Origin: Priapulus caudatus
Taxonomy: Eukaryota > Priapulida > Priapulimorpha > Priapulimorphida > Priapulidae
Assembly (NCBI RefSeq): GCF_000485595.1
Contig: NW_014577571.1
Coordinates: 142,118 to 172,336, forward strand
Reading direction: 5' to 3'
DNA: 30,219 nt
Both the position numbers and the translations under genes were made by a program. Under the pieces are notes generated by a model, which saw only the letters and a list, made by a program, of their open reading frames with translations, was not told the DNA's origin and ran no database searches. Position 1 is the stretch's first letter; every line of letters begins with the position of its first letter. Shown piece after piece: positions 10,453-21,345 of this stretch.

Positions 10453-11161
10453 GTATTATAAGCGTACTCGCAGATGCGGAAAACAAATTTGCCATGAAAA
10501 TGCTCAGTTACCTAGTGGCAATCCACTGTACTATTCTTTCTATACTTACAAGCATAGATAATGTCGAAGGTTTGACGATTACTATAGATGGAATAATCAG
10601 GCGCAAAACACATGAACGCCTACGCACGAACACGCACGCACACGCACCAACGCTGGCACAAACATACACGGCGTGAGAACATGCGCAATGTCTGTATATT
10701 GTAGACAAAAAACATTATTCTAATAACAAGCTGTATTGCTAATTTTTAAGCTATAATGGAGGGTTTACAACCAACGTTTAATAGGTTATAAATAACGGCA
10801 TCATGCGATGACATTTTTAACAGCTGCCAATGTAGCTAGCAGGCAAATAAAAATTCAAATAATAAAAAACAAAACATAAATGACCAAAAATAACATTGTC
10901 ATCACTAATTCGGCTCGTGAGGAATGTATCATTAAAAGCGACTGCTTGGAAAGGGTACATAATTGCTAAGACAACAACACTATGTATGAATATGTCATAA
11001 ATTAGATGGATTATACTTATTGGTTTATATTATTTGTTAGACAAACTAATATAAATATGCTTGAAATTGTTATACTATGTATTCATAAACATCAATGTCA
11101 ATCAACACCGTTCTATTTCCAAGTCGTTTGCTATTCTCTATACGCATGAAGTAAAAACGGA

Positions 11162-11163
<2 letters not shown>
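10453..11163. other. AT-rich intergenic stretch
   Basis: It holds one small open frame at 10494-10676 with a hydrophobic N-terminus (see findings). Beyond that I see no gene or ordered repeat. Confidence 0.5.
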
Positions 11164-11208
<45 letters not shown>

Positions 11209-12140
11209 NNNNNNNNNNNNNNNNNNNNNNNNNNNNNNNNNNNNNNNNNNNNNNNNNNNNNNNNNNNNNNNNNNNNNNNNNNNNNNNNNNNNNNNNNNNN
11301 NNNNNNNNNNNNNNNNNNNNNNNNNNNNNNNNNNNNNNNNNNNNNNNNNNNNNNNNNNNNNNNNNNNNNNNNNNNNNNNNNNNNNNNNNNNNNNNNNNNN
11401 NNNNNNNNNNNNNNNNNNNNNNNNNNNNNNNNNNNNNNNNNNNNNNNNNNNNNNNNNNNNNNNNNNNNNNNNNNNNNNNNNNNNNNNNNNNNNNNNNNNN
11501 NNNNNNNNNNNNNNNNNNNNNNNNNNNNNNNNNNNNNNNNNNNNNNNNNNNNNNNNNNNNNNNNNNNNNNNNNNNNNNNNNNNNNNNNNNNNNNNNNNNN
11601 NNNNNNNNNNNNNNNNNNNNNNNNNNNNNNNNNNNNNNNNNNNNNNNNNNNNNNNNNNNNNNNNNNNNNNNNNNNNNNNNNNNNNNNNNNNNNNNNNNNN
11701 NNNNNNNNNNNNNNNNNNNNNNNNNNNNNNNNNNNNNNNNNNNNNNNNNNNNNNNNNNNNNNNNNNNNNNNNNNNNNNNNNNNNNNNNNNNNNNNNNNNN
11801 NNNNNNNNNNNNNNNNNNNNNNNNNNNNNNNNNNNNNNNNNNNNNNNNNNNNNNNNNNNNNNNNNNNNNNNNNNNNNNNNNNNNNNNNNNNNNNNNNNNN
11901 NNNNNNNNNNNNNNNNNNNNNNNNNNNNNNNNNNNNNNNNNNNNNNNNNNNNNNNNNNNNNNNNNNNNNNNNNNNNNNNNNNNNNNNNNNNNNNNNNNNN
12001 NNNNNNNNNNNNNNNNNNNNNNNNNNNNNNNNNNNNNNNNNNNNNNNNNNNNNNNNNNNNNNNNNNNNNNNNNNNNNNNNNNNNNNNNNNNNNNNNNNNN
12101 NNNNNNNNNNNNNNNNNNNNNTATATATATATATATACAT
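11164..12140. other. Assembly gap inside a CA/TA microsatellite
   Basis: A CA run leads into 913 unknown bases (11209-12121), which are followed by a TA run. Long open frames reported across the gap would be artefacts of the unknown bases. Confidence 0.98.
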
Positions 12141-13277
12141 ATCACAGAGTCGTACACGGGGCAGGAAAAGGATGAAGAGGAAGGCTACACTCACAGTGAA
12201 GGAGTCATTGGCCAGTATAGCTACCAAGCGAGGGATATCCGATATAGCATCCCATCATCGAAATTTTGCAGCGCGTACAAGTTGAAAATGCACTCGTAAA
12301 TCCTACTCTATAAACGATCGCCTAATGTGTTTAATTTATTCCGGATAAATTTAGAGTATGTTTTGACAGATTTAAATTAACTTACCCGCCAGCACCAGTA
12401 GCGCTTGCCAGAGAACTCGCGAAGCGGGAACGTTGACTAATACTGCCCTGCCTGAAAACATATTCCTTCCTTCCACGATTTTAAATCGCCGACGAAAATG
12501 TACGTGCACTTAGTCGTCGAAGGTGATCATGTTATATTTTGTACTCCGATTGTTTTTCGCGTGATTTTCTATGAGGCGATCTCTCTGGTTGCGACACACA
12601 CTATGGCCTCACATGGAACATGCTAGCAGTGCACGTATACTAAATAAAAATGCTCACATCGGACTGTGGACTTCCTATTTGCTCTGACACCGGCATAAAA
12701 TTTCTCTTATTTGCTCGTCTCGCTATAGTCTGGCCTGCACTTGCGCAGTTGCTCGCCCATGATACAGGAACACCGAAAGGTGAGTCACAATTTTTTTCTT
12801 ATGTATACAATCGTTCTATGAACTCTCGAAAGCGAATGAGTAGAGAAGCGACTCAAATCGACAGCACATGCGAGAACCCATATAAAACCGATATTGCCGA
12901 TTTTTCCGACAGCTAAACAAACAGATTCGATAATGCGAGACAAGCAGATCGGGCGGGGTAAAAACTGTGGGGGCGATCTCTGTCGACCACACAGCAACGT
13001 GCGCGCGTGCACTGCGCCATGTAACCGCGACACCCACCACCACTCACGCGCCCCAGACACACCGTACCCACAGCTGCCTGTCTCCCCCCATCCCATCTCC
13101 CACCCCTGAACTTTCACGCAAAGTTTAACGTTGTTGTAATAGTGTGAGAAATAAAAATAAAAACGCAGTCACGTGGCGAAAAGGTTACGTTGAGAAATGC
13201 CATTGACTGGAACCACGACGTAGTCCAAGAATCATCCACGTCATGCGATGACGCACAACATCTCACACGTACAGGAT
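12141..13277. other. Intergenic stretch without a recognised gene
   Basis: A 44-codon open stretch (12650-12780) ends in a good donor (AAAG then GTGAGTC) but matches nothing I recognise. A CpG-rich patch follows at 12940-13050. No repeat structure was seen. Confidence 0.45.
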
Positions 13278-13318
13278 ATATATATATATGTATATATATA
13301 TATGTATATATATATAAT
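13278..13318. repeat. TA microsatellite
   Basis: TA runs interspersed with GTA. Confidence 0.95.
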
Positions 13319-13849
13319 TATGATATATACCTCCTTCCCCTAGGACTCACACACATTCTTTCCAATTATGCCCTCTGATCAGTTAGAGAAATATACTTGA
13401 CATCCGTAGGCCTACACAATGGCTGCCAATAATATTCCAACTGTAGTAACTGTACAACTGTGTGTTTGTATAAACTACAAATCTAAATACACACACGTGT
13501 AGCAATCTACCCACGTCAAAATATTGCAGCTGAAGGCTTTCACGTAAAGCATTTTTATTCGGTTATTTCAATCCACAACGAAATTTCTTTGTCTGTGCCT
13601 ACGTTCGCACGCCTACGTACGCGTGCACCCTCGCACCTCACATCTCTTCATCGCCTCAGCGGCGTAATTTTCCAACGGATGTCCGTAGAACACGTACATA
13701 AGTGTCCGGCATGGCAATGCCCCGAGCGCGTTTATGTTTTAGGATGCCGCGCTTAGGCTAGTGTAAATGTTACTATATATTAGAAAATGTTTTGCATTAC
13801 TCCAGCGACTCAATTTGCTAGAGTTCTCACCCTAAGCATGGTATAAGCC
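13319..13849. other. Intergenic stretch, no gene seen
   Basis: Unordered sequence up to the left border of the Harbinger-type element. I see neither coding signals nor repeats. Confidence 0.5.
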
Positions 13850-13852
13850 TAA

Positions 13853-13958
13853 AGGCCCCGTCACACCATAGCGTATGCTGAAACCTATGAGTTGCGTGTA
13901 AAAAATATTTTTATACGCACCAAACGCAACCTAAATCAACAATTTTGTCAATTTCTAA
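13853..13958. repeat. Duplicated left terminus of the Harbinger-type element
   Basis: This 106-bp block is nearly identical to the block starting at 13959, both beginning AGGCCCCGTCACACC after a TAA. The composite therefore has two left ends in tandem. Confidence 0.9.
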
Positions 13959-14404
13959 AGGCCCCGTCACACCATAGCGTATGCTGAAACCTATGAGTTG
14001 CGTGTAAAAAATATTTTTATACGCACCAAACGCAACCCAAATCAACAATTTTGTTAATTTCTAGCCTATTCAACCTATGGGTTGCGTGTGAGTTGCGTGT
14101 CGGGTTGCGTGTGGGTTGCGTGTGGTTGCGTATGGGTTGGTGTAGGTTGCAGAACTGACTTATGATCTCACCAATCTCTGCAATCACCAAGGTGCGTACG
14201 AGTTTGGCGACGTGCGAGTTTGCGTGCCGAGTATGCGCTGTGAAGTGCGTGCAGACTTAACGAGATTGTGTTTGAAGCTTGCGTTCAAACTTACAAGTTG
14301 GCGTCTGGACTGCGTGCTAGTTGCGTGCTAATTGCGATATCGGTCACGTGGTAAAAACTGTATATAAAGAACGCTGTTAATTAATAAAAACACTGTAATA
14401 ACGG

Positions 14405-14690
14405 TAAAACTGCATGTGGAGTACTTGGGTCCCGAAGGCCAGGTGGGCCGCAACGTGACTGCCAGCTTCAGGCGCAGGGTCGGCAGGGGCAGCCTAGTAC
14501 TTGGTGGTTTGGCTTGGTGATGCGAGCACCAACTCTCGGCGTAGCGAGCTCATCGTACATCTCGGGGGGGGGGGCATCCTCATGAAGTTTCTTGAATGCA
14601 CCTTGGGTCCTTCGTTCCGGACTCCACCAGAAGCTGGTCTGTGAGCGACCAAAGTCCCAAGCGCACTGCTAATTATGTCGCTAACCACCT
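14405..14690 (-). pseudogene. Harbinger nuclease fragment, copy A
   Basis: Read on the minus strand across several frames, it gives EMYDEL, then RVGARITKPN, then LKLAVTLR and a KYST segment. This is the order expected in the N-terminal part of HARBI1-like nucleases (a YDELL, RITK, LAVTLR series). Frameshifts break it, and the DDE catalytic part is absent. Confidence 0.65.
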
Positions 14691-14722
14691 CTTCTTCTTC
14701 TTCTTCTCTTCTTCTCCCCTCT
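14690..14722. repeat. TTC tract in copy A
   Basis: A TTC/CTT run just outside the nuclease fragment. The same tract occurs in copy C at 16628-16682, where it is longer. Confidence 0.9.
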
Positions 14723-15669
14723 GTTATTTATTCTGTATGATGTTGGAGTGCTAAATTTGACAGATTAAACTGATATCCAATAACAGCAAGAGGTAGCTCG
14801 CATGTTGTCCACCTCGGAGGTCCACCAACAACTGACACCCGATACTAGAAAAGTCCAATTATTTATACCATTTCTCAACTACGTCATGTAGTACGCAAAC
14901 TAACACGCAACTCACACGCAACTAACTAGGTGGGGATCACGCTGGGATACGCATAATAGGTTGAAGCGTACGCTACTTCCACGCTACATGATCGCGCCAG
15001 GCACGCAACACGATCGCACCATATCGCAACAGTTCACGCACACATTTCGCAACAATGTACGCTTACCAAAACATGGCCAGATCCTCAATTTTGGACTGCG
15101 ATCACTTGGCGTTCATACTTATGAGTTGCGTACGATGTTTGCGATCGTATTGCGGATGTGTTCCGTGCATAGCGTACCTGTTGCGTCCGCTGTTGCGTAT
15201 AAATTGATCGGAGACATTCGGCAGAGAATTATTGAACAGTTCAAATTTTGAAACTTTAAGGCCCGCGTCACACCATAGCGTATGCTGAAGACCTATGAGT
15301 TGCGTGTAAAAAATATTTTATACGCACAAACGCAACCAAATGCAACAATTTTGTCAATTTCTAGCCTATTCAACCTATGGTGTTTGGCGTGTGAGTTGGC
15401 GTGTGGTTGCGTGGGGTTGCGTGTGGCGTTGGTATGGAGGTTTGCGTGTGGGTTTGCGAATTGAACTTATGAGCCCGGCCAATATCTGCGATCCACCTCG
15501 CGACGAGTTGCTGTGTACGGTTGCGTGCCGGAACTTACGAGATTTGGCGGTTGAGTTGCGTTTCAAAACTTACAAGTGCGCAATTGGCCTGCGTGCTAAG
15601 TTGCGTGCGTATTGGCGAATATCGGTCACACGTGGTAAAAACCTGTAAATATAAAACCTGTTATAACGG

Positions 15670-15918
15670 TAAATACTGCATGTCGGAGTACTTGGGTACC
15701 GAGGCAGGTGCGCAAAGTGCTGCCCAGCTTCAGGCCGAGGGTCCAGGAGCAACCTGTATCTGGTGTTTCTGGCTTGTGATGCGAGGAAACTCTGCGCGTA
15801 GGCGCTCAATCCGTAAGTCTGCGCGGGGGCATCCCTCATGAGTTCTTTGAATGCACGTTGGTCCTTGTCGGAGTCGACGCAGAAGCTGGTCGTAAGAGAC
15901 CAAAGTCAAGGCGCCTGC
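15670..15918 (-). pseudogene. Harbinger nuclease fragment, copy B
   Basis: It is the same fragment as in copy A, aligned over the plus-strand blocks CTGCATGTCGGAGTACTTGG and CTTTGAATGCACGTTGG. It is frameshifted in several places and directly abuts the start of copy C, so the right half of this copy is deleted. Confidence 0.6.
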
Positions 15919-16335
15919 TAAAGGCCGCCGATCACACCATAGCGTATGCTGAAACGGCTATGAGTTTGCGTGTAAAAAATATTTTTATACGCACAAACGC
16001 ACGCCAATCAAGCATTTTTGCTCAATTATCTAGGCGCTATTAAACTATGGGTTGGTGTGAGTTTTGCGTGTGGGTTGCGTGTGGGTTGCGTAATGGTTGC
16101 GTGTGGGTTGGCGAACTGAAACTTATGATCGCCACAAATATCTGCGATGCACGGCTGCGTACGAAGTTGCGTGCGAGTTGAAGTGTGGTTGCGTGGAGAA
16201 CTTACGGAGTTTGGCGTTTGGAGTTGCGTTCGAAACGTTCCAAGTGGTTGGAAGCTGCGTGCTAGTTGCGTGCTAATTGCGACTATGCGGTCTACGTGGT
16301 AAAAACCTGTAATATTAAAACCTGTAGGGGTAACG

Positions 16336-16597
16336 TAAAAACTGCATGTCGAGTATTGGTAGCCGCGAGGCAGGTGCCGCAGCAAGTGACTGCGGCAGCT
16401 TCAGGCGCAGGGTCCCCAGGGGCTAACTGTACTTGAGTGTTTTTGCTTGTGATGCGAGGAACACAACTTTCCGTAGCAGCTCATCGTACGGATCTCGGGG
16501 GGCATGCCTCATTGAGTTCTTGAATGCCGCTTGGTGCGCTCGTTCGGAGCTCCACCCGAAGCTGTCGTAGAGACGGCTAAGTCAAGGCTCCTGCCTA
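16336..16597 (-). pseudogene. Harbinger nuclease fragment, copy C
   Basis: A third copy of the same fragment, again with many one-base shifts relative to A and B. It is followed on the plus strand by a TTC/CTT tract and the element's right half. Confidence 0.6.
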
Positions 16598-17277
16598 TAC
16601 TATCTATGGTTAACACCCACATCTATCTTTCTTCTTCTTCTTCTCTTCTTCTTCTTCTTGATTCTTCTTCTTCTTTTCTCCCTTCTGTTTACCTTCTATT
16701 CTGTATGGTTGGAGTGCTAAATGACTCAGATTAAAACTGATATCCATATAAGCAAGAGGTAGCTCGGCATGTTGCCACCTCGGAGGTCACAACACTACTA
16801 CCGGATCTAGAAAAGTCGCAATTATTTATACCATTTCCCACCCACGCATGTAGTACGCAACTAAGCAACGCAACTCCAGCGACGCACCTAATAGGTTTTT
16901 TGGATACGCTGGAATACAGCCAGCAGTAGGTTGGGGGATACGCTACCCACGCAACATGATCGCAACACGGAACGCAACACGATCGCGAACATGATCGCAA
17001 CAGGTAGGACACATTCGCAAGCTGTCGCTACAAAACCTGGCAGGATAACGTCAACTTTGCACCGCCTCCGCGCATCCCCACCTGCGTTCATAGCTTATGA
17101 GGTTGCGTACCTAGTTGCGACTCGCGTGTTGCGATCGTGTTGAGCGATCGTGTTGCGATCGGTGTTCCGTGCGTAGCGTACCTGTTGCGTCCCGTTGCGT
17201 TTATAAATTGATCGCAGGCATTCGGCCAGAGAATTATTGAATAGTTCAAAATTTCTGACTTACTGCTGCGTGTGTTG

Positions 17278-17592
17278 CGATCACCTGCGTGCTTGTTGCG
17301 GCAGTACTTCAAAACGTATAAAAGCTATTAGTTGGCGTGTGGAGTTGGGCGTTTTCGGAACTTATGCCACGTATTTTTATTCGCAACCGATGACGCAGCT
17401 GGTGATCGCTATGGTGTGACGGCACTTTACTATTGCGGAGTGGTCTGCGATCACGCTGCGTGCTTGTTGCGTACTTCAAACTATAAACCTATTAGTTTGC
17501 GTGGTGAGCTTGGCCGTTCGGAACTTTTGCCCACTATTTTTTATTCGCAACCATACGCAACTGGTGATCGCTATGGTGTGACGGCACCTTAA
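17278..17592. repeat. Duplicated right terminus of the Harbinger-type element
   Basis: Two diverged copies of about 145-150 bp start at 17278 and 17448 (GCGATCAC...). Each ends in the right terminal sequence GATCGCTATGGTGTGACGGC. The inner terminus ends near 17427. Confidence 0.85.
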
Positions 17593-18619
17593 GTAAAAGG
17601 ATGAAGCGTTAGAACGTGTTCGCGTTGGAAAATGATTACTATGATATTATATATATATTATGTCGCGCGCGTTTAATAGCAGCAGCTTTAAACGTTTTTT
17701 TTTATCTTATTATATTGTCAGAAACATTATTATTAGTAGTTATGACATTAAAAGTCCAGATGTTGAAGTGAAGTGTCATGTACAAAAGTATTGACATTTT
17801 AGACATTACGATATTTCTGATAACGTTCCCCTACTCTGGTTTAGTTTTTCTTCAACAAGGTATCAACGAATGCTTCATTTCAGCCCTTAAAAAATGATGT
17901 GTAGGCCTATATAAAATAAAGTTAATCGTTATAGTTCGAACAGGTCGTAGCCCATTAATGCAGGTGCAATTCACGGAGTTGGTAGTAGATCCAACGCTCG
18001 GGCCGCATTTGAAAATCTCTTGGAATATTTTTCATAAACTCATTTTGACTCATAAAATTTCTCACGTACACCGTTCACGTTATTTAAAACTCCTGAAATG
18101 CACACCTTCCCGGGCCTATTCTTTATTGTCAATCGCACCATAGATATATATATATCTCTCTATGGTCGCACGTGTTCTGTACGGCGACGTGGCTTCGACG
18201 ACCTTAACTTGTAGGATAACAATCTTATGAACAAGAAGGGTCCAACAAAGCTAAATTCGCCAGAGATTGAGGACTTATCGCTGCGGTGACTGGTGAGTGT
18301 GACAAATATCTTTGTTTTGCTTTAGCAGGTTATTAACCTGAGAGATTTCATGAAACTTCTTCCTAGCCATATTCATCATGTACGTCATGCTGTCTCTGCA
18401 GGTTTTTCAGACGCTCATAAAAAAATTATTCGCGCGTGTGTCAGCGCACGCTTGGTTACAGTGGTATCCCAGCTACTCTGTTGAAATCACACATATAAAA
18501 TAGAGAGCCCAGTACTTGCTGTGTAAACTCTCCCAATCTGCAATACATCTGATTCTCACCATAGATATATACATAGATATATACAAACACACTGTGTTTG
18601 TATAATACTATATACAATA
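17593..18619. other. Intergenic stretch, no gene seen
   Basis: AT-rich sequence. It contains two short palindromes: 18139-18168 (ACCATAG, TA core, CTATGGT), flanked by TCGCAC on both sides, and 18580-18604 (TATACAAACACA and its complement). No coding signal was recognised. Confidence 0.5.
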
Positions 18620-18989
18620 CATGTATCTATAATCTCACTTTGATAGGGCATACAGTTTTATCGAATTTCTGCTAGAGCCCACACGCAGTATTTTGCCATG
18701 ATAAATATGTACTTGTAGGTTATCTATGATCTCACTTTGATATTGCATACAGTTTTCTCGAATTTCCACCATACCATATAGTGAATGCTCAGGTATATGT
18801 TCATGCCCGGTATCTGTTAAAAGAATTACTATTCCCGTTGTTATTATGTATATAAAATGGAGAACCCATACGCAGTATTTTACCAAGATAAATATGTACA
18901 TGTATATGTTCATGTATCATGTTCATGTTCATGTACATCTATGTATACATGTATCTATGATCTTACTTTGATAGGGCGTTTTCTCGAAT

Positions 18990-19589
18990 CAGGCCCGTAG
19001 GAACTAGGGGGGGGGGCGCCTGCCCCCCTCCAATAATTTCCAGAAGTTTGTTTAAGTTACAGCCACTATCAATTGTCCAAAAATAACTAAAAACAGTTTC
19101 AACATTAATACATTGATTTTTGGACAAGTACACACTGATACATTTCAACAGCATAATGACCATGCATGTGCACAAAGAAGTAACAAAGATTATATCAACC
19201 TGTTCATAGGCATTTTATTTTCGGGATTTTTTTTGATAAGTCGACAAAATCTTCAATACATTCCACCGCCACACCGACCGAATAGACATATCTATTCTTG
19301 GACATTATGTGTTGCTCATCACATACATTAACTATGTATATAACCGTTTGTTACATAATGCACATATCATTCATGCACGTTTCATTCTTTTCTCCCAGCT
19401 TACATGTACAATGTAACATTTGCAATGCCAGAATGCACGAGAAAGCGTCATTTCAATATTAAAAATTAAAAAATTTGACACCCCCGTTCCAGGCCATCCC
19501 CCCATCTCGGCGCTTTACGCCCCTCACACACTCTAAAGCGCGTCTATAACCCATTGCCCCTCAATTTCATATACCTTCCTACGGGCCTG
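18990..19589. mobile_element. Non-autonomous hAT-type element, 600 bp
   Basis: The ends are CAGGCCCGTAGGAA and its exact reverse complement, TTCCTACGGGCCTG. They are flanked by the 8-bp duplication TCTCGAAT (18982-18989 and 19590-19597). The preceding array copy carries a single TCTCGAAT at the matching point, so the empty site is visible. There is a G-run next to the left end and no transposase. Confidence 0.95.
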
Positions 19590-19678
19590 TCTCGAATTCT
19601 TGCTATACTATAGTAAATGCTCAGATATACGTTCATGCCCGGTATCTGTTTATAGAATTACTATTCCGTTGTTATTAT

Positions 19679-19726
19679 CAGGAGTAGATAAAGAGAAAGA
19701 TAAAGAGTTCCCTTTATCTACTCCTG
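19679..19726. mobile_element. 48-bp palindromic micro-insertion
   Basis: The ends CAGGAGTAGATAAAG and CTTTATCTACTCCTG are exact reverse complements. TTATTAT flanks both sides (19672-19678 and 19727-19733). The uninterrupted array copy reads GTTGTTATTATG at the matching point, so this is an insertion of 48 bp with a 7- or 8-bp duplication (8 if the last G belongs to the target). Confidence 0.88.
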
Positions 19727-19799
19727 TTATTATGCAAATAAAATGGAGAACCCATACGCAGTATTTTGACATGATAAATAATGCCACTATGTTAAAGAC

Positions 19800-20030
19800 A
19801 CCTTGTCACACATAGACAACTTCCAATCGCAATACTTTCACATTGGTGATATTAGCCTGGCCAGGCTCTGCGACTGTTTCACGCCATGACGTAGTGAAAG
19901 GTGTTCAATCCTAGTTTGGGACCCCTGTATATATAGTTCGCATATGTATGCTAAACTAGGGCTGCTAAACTAGGTCTGGGCCGCGAAAAAGCGAGGTTGC
20001 TTGTAGCCAGAGCACGTGCTATATGGTATC
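19800..20030. other. Spacer between repeats
   Basis: It holds a TAGCCTGGCCAGGCT palindrome at 19853 and two CTAAACTAGG motifs at 19951 and 19965. No gene was seen. Confidence 0.4.
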
Positions 20031-20709
20031 AGGACAAATACCCCCCAGACAATCACCCCCAGACAATTACCCCCGGACAATTACCCCCGAACATTTACCC
20101 CCCCCCATGCCATTCACCCCCTCTAGCCTCCTCCCTCCTTCCTCCTCCTCCACGCACTTTCTCCGCCACCAATGCTACTCGCTGCCTCCACCACCTTTAT
20201 CCGCTTTCCTCCTCGCAGCAGTACCTGGCCCTGCCGCTACCCTCCTCCTTCTCTACCCTCCTCCACTCTGCCCCTCGCTTCTGCTCTTCCTCTTCCTTCC
20301 TGGCCATCTCTCATCCTCCACGGCTTCTCCGTCCTTCTTTCCTCCTCCACCTTCTTTCCCCTCCGCTCCTCTCTCCTCCTCCAACTTCTGCCCTCCTCTC
20401 TCCTCCTATCCACCTTCTCCCCCTCCTTCCTGCCTCCACCTTCTCTTCTCCTCTGCCTCCACCACCTCTCCCGCCTCCTGCTCTTGCCCCTCACCTTGCT
20501 TTCCCTTCCTCGCTCGACCTCCTCCCTGTATCACTCTCCCCGTATCACTGTTCAACAATAAATAATAAACACCAAGTGAGTAATTGTCCGGGGGGTAAAT
20601 GTCCGGGGGGTAATTGTCTGGGGGTAAATGTCCGGGGGTTAATTGTCTGGGGGGTGATTGTCCGGGGGGTGAATGGCATGGGGGGTAATTGTCCGGGGGT
20701 GATTGTCCT
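20031..20709. mobile_element. Foldback-type inverted repeat with G-rich arms
   Basis: The left arm (20031-20121) is made of GGACAATTACCCCC-type units and ends with CATGCCATTCACCCCC. The right arm (20581-20709) is made of the complementary GGGGGTAATTGTCC units and contains the matching GGGGGTGAATGGCATGGG. The outermost sequences are AGGACAAATACCCCC and the complement of AGGACAATCACCCCC. The arms flank a polypyrimidine core. No target duplication was seen, so mobility is inferred from structure only. Confidence 0.65.
20122..20535. repeat. C/T-rich polypyrimidine tract of about 410 bp
   Basis: Almost all C and T on the plus strand, built from CTCCTC, CTTCCT and CCTCCA words. It keeps long open frames on both strands only because of its composition. 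Confidence 0.9.
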
Positions 20710-20830
20710 AGAACCGCGTACACACATATATATATATACACGTACGTGGTTCTATACGTCTATATATATGTGTGTACGCACGTATATATATAGTGCGTCA
20801 CAGTGCGTGTATATACGTGCTATGTTGTAG
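20710..20830. repeat. TA/CACA palindromic low-complexity DNA
   Basis: AGAACCGCGTACACACATATATA is mirrored by an inverted CGTGGTTCT and TATATATGTGTGTACG sequence, giving several overlapping hairpins. Confidence 0.7.
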
Positions 20831-20914
20831 CTATGGTTATTGTACCACTGGTATATATTCGTCGTGTTTATTCTTCTTCTAGTAATTCTGATTAACCGGG
20901 GTCTTCCACTATTG

Positions 20915-21345
20915 AGCATTGAATCAATAGTCTTCTATCTTCATCACAATGAATGCATGCAAATGTCATTGATGAATTGTTGGCAATGTCATAATGCAGG
21001 GCCGTAGCCTCTGGGGGGGGGGGGTTCAAGGAGAGCAGCTGCCCTAGCTTTTGGAGCAAAATTACAAAATAAGCTTCGCTAATAACCGTAAATAACCCTA
21101 ACCTGATTTTTTTGGTCACTTATCCGTGAAAGCCTTGTCTCAGACCCACCCCTACCACACTATGGACGTCAATCAAGAGCTGTGCCTGTCGCTCATCATT
21201 ACACAGTTGAGTCAAGAAATTTTGCCCCCCTCCCCTAACAATTTGCTCAGCCTACGGTCCTGGAACATTTAATCAATATTCTTCTATCATCATAATGAAT
21301 GCATGCAAATGTCATTGATGAATTGATGGCAATGTCATAATCTAA
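20915..21345. repeat. Direct repeats of about 82 bp flanking an inserted element
   Basis: Copies at about 20915-20996 and 21263-21340 share AATGAATGCATGCAAATGTC and GGCAATGTCATAAT. The element at 20997-21262 lies exactly between them. Confidence 0.85.
20997..21262. mobile_element. hAT-like non-autonomous element, 266 bp
   Basis: The left end is CAGGGCCGTAGCCT followed by a G-run. The reverse complement of the right end is CAGGACCGTAGGCTGAGC. An end of the same family lies at 4975. The expected 8-bp duplication is not visible at the borders. Confidence 0.65.

Larger units (their letters stand above)
13853..17589. mobile_element. Composite PIF/Harbinger-type DNA transposon, defective
   Basis: The left end reads AGGCCCCGTCACACCATAGC and the reverse complement of the right end reads AGGTGCCGTCACACCATAGC. 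Both are flanked by TAA (13850-13852 and 17590-17592), the 3-bp TWA target duplication typical of PIF/Harbinger. Subterminal GTTGCGT/ACGCAAC motifs recur many times. Inside, left-end sequences restart at 13959, 15259 and 15922, so there are three same-orientation partial copies: A (13959-15258), B (15259-15921, right part missing) and C (15922-17589). Each carries a broken fragment of a Harbinger-type nuclease on the minus strand. The copies differ by many single-base insertions and deletions, so no intact transposase remains and the assembly here may be noisy. Confidence 0.85.
18628..19785. repeat. Three tandem copies of a roughly 240-bp unit with nested insertions
   Basis: Units begin ATCTATRATCTYACTTTGAT and end with CAGTATTTTRMCATGATAAAT-type sequence. 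Copy 1 (about 18628-18719) is internally deleted. Copy 2 (18720-18950) is uninterrupted. Copy 3 (18955-19785) is interrupted by a 600-bp hAT-type element and a 48-bp palindrome. Copy 2 acts as the empty site for both. Confidence 0.85.

Noticed and set aside
11061-12299. Frames of more than 300 codons across the gap
   Set aside because: Nearly all their length is unknown bases, with dinucleotide repeats on both sides.
18134-18174. A palindrome flanked by TCGCAC as another micro-insertion
   Set aside because: The core is a TA microsatellite and the flanking match is only 6 bp with uncertain ends, so it is too weak to list as mobile.
19997-20830. Plus-strand frame of 277 codons and overlapping frames on both strands
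   Set aside because: The frames are a product of the C/T-only core and the C-rich repeat arms; the Pro/Ser/Leu and Arg/Glu/Gly compositions are what such DNA encodes by default.
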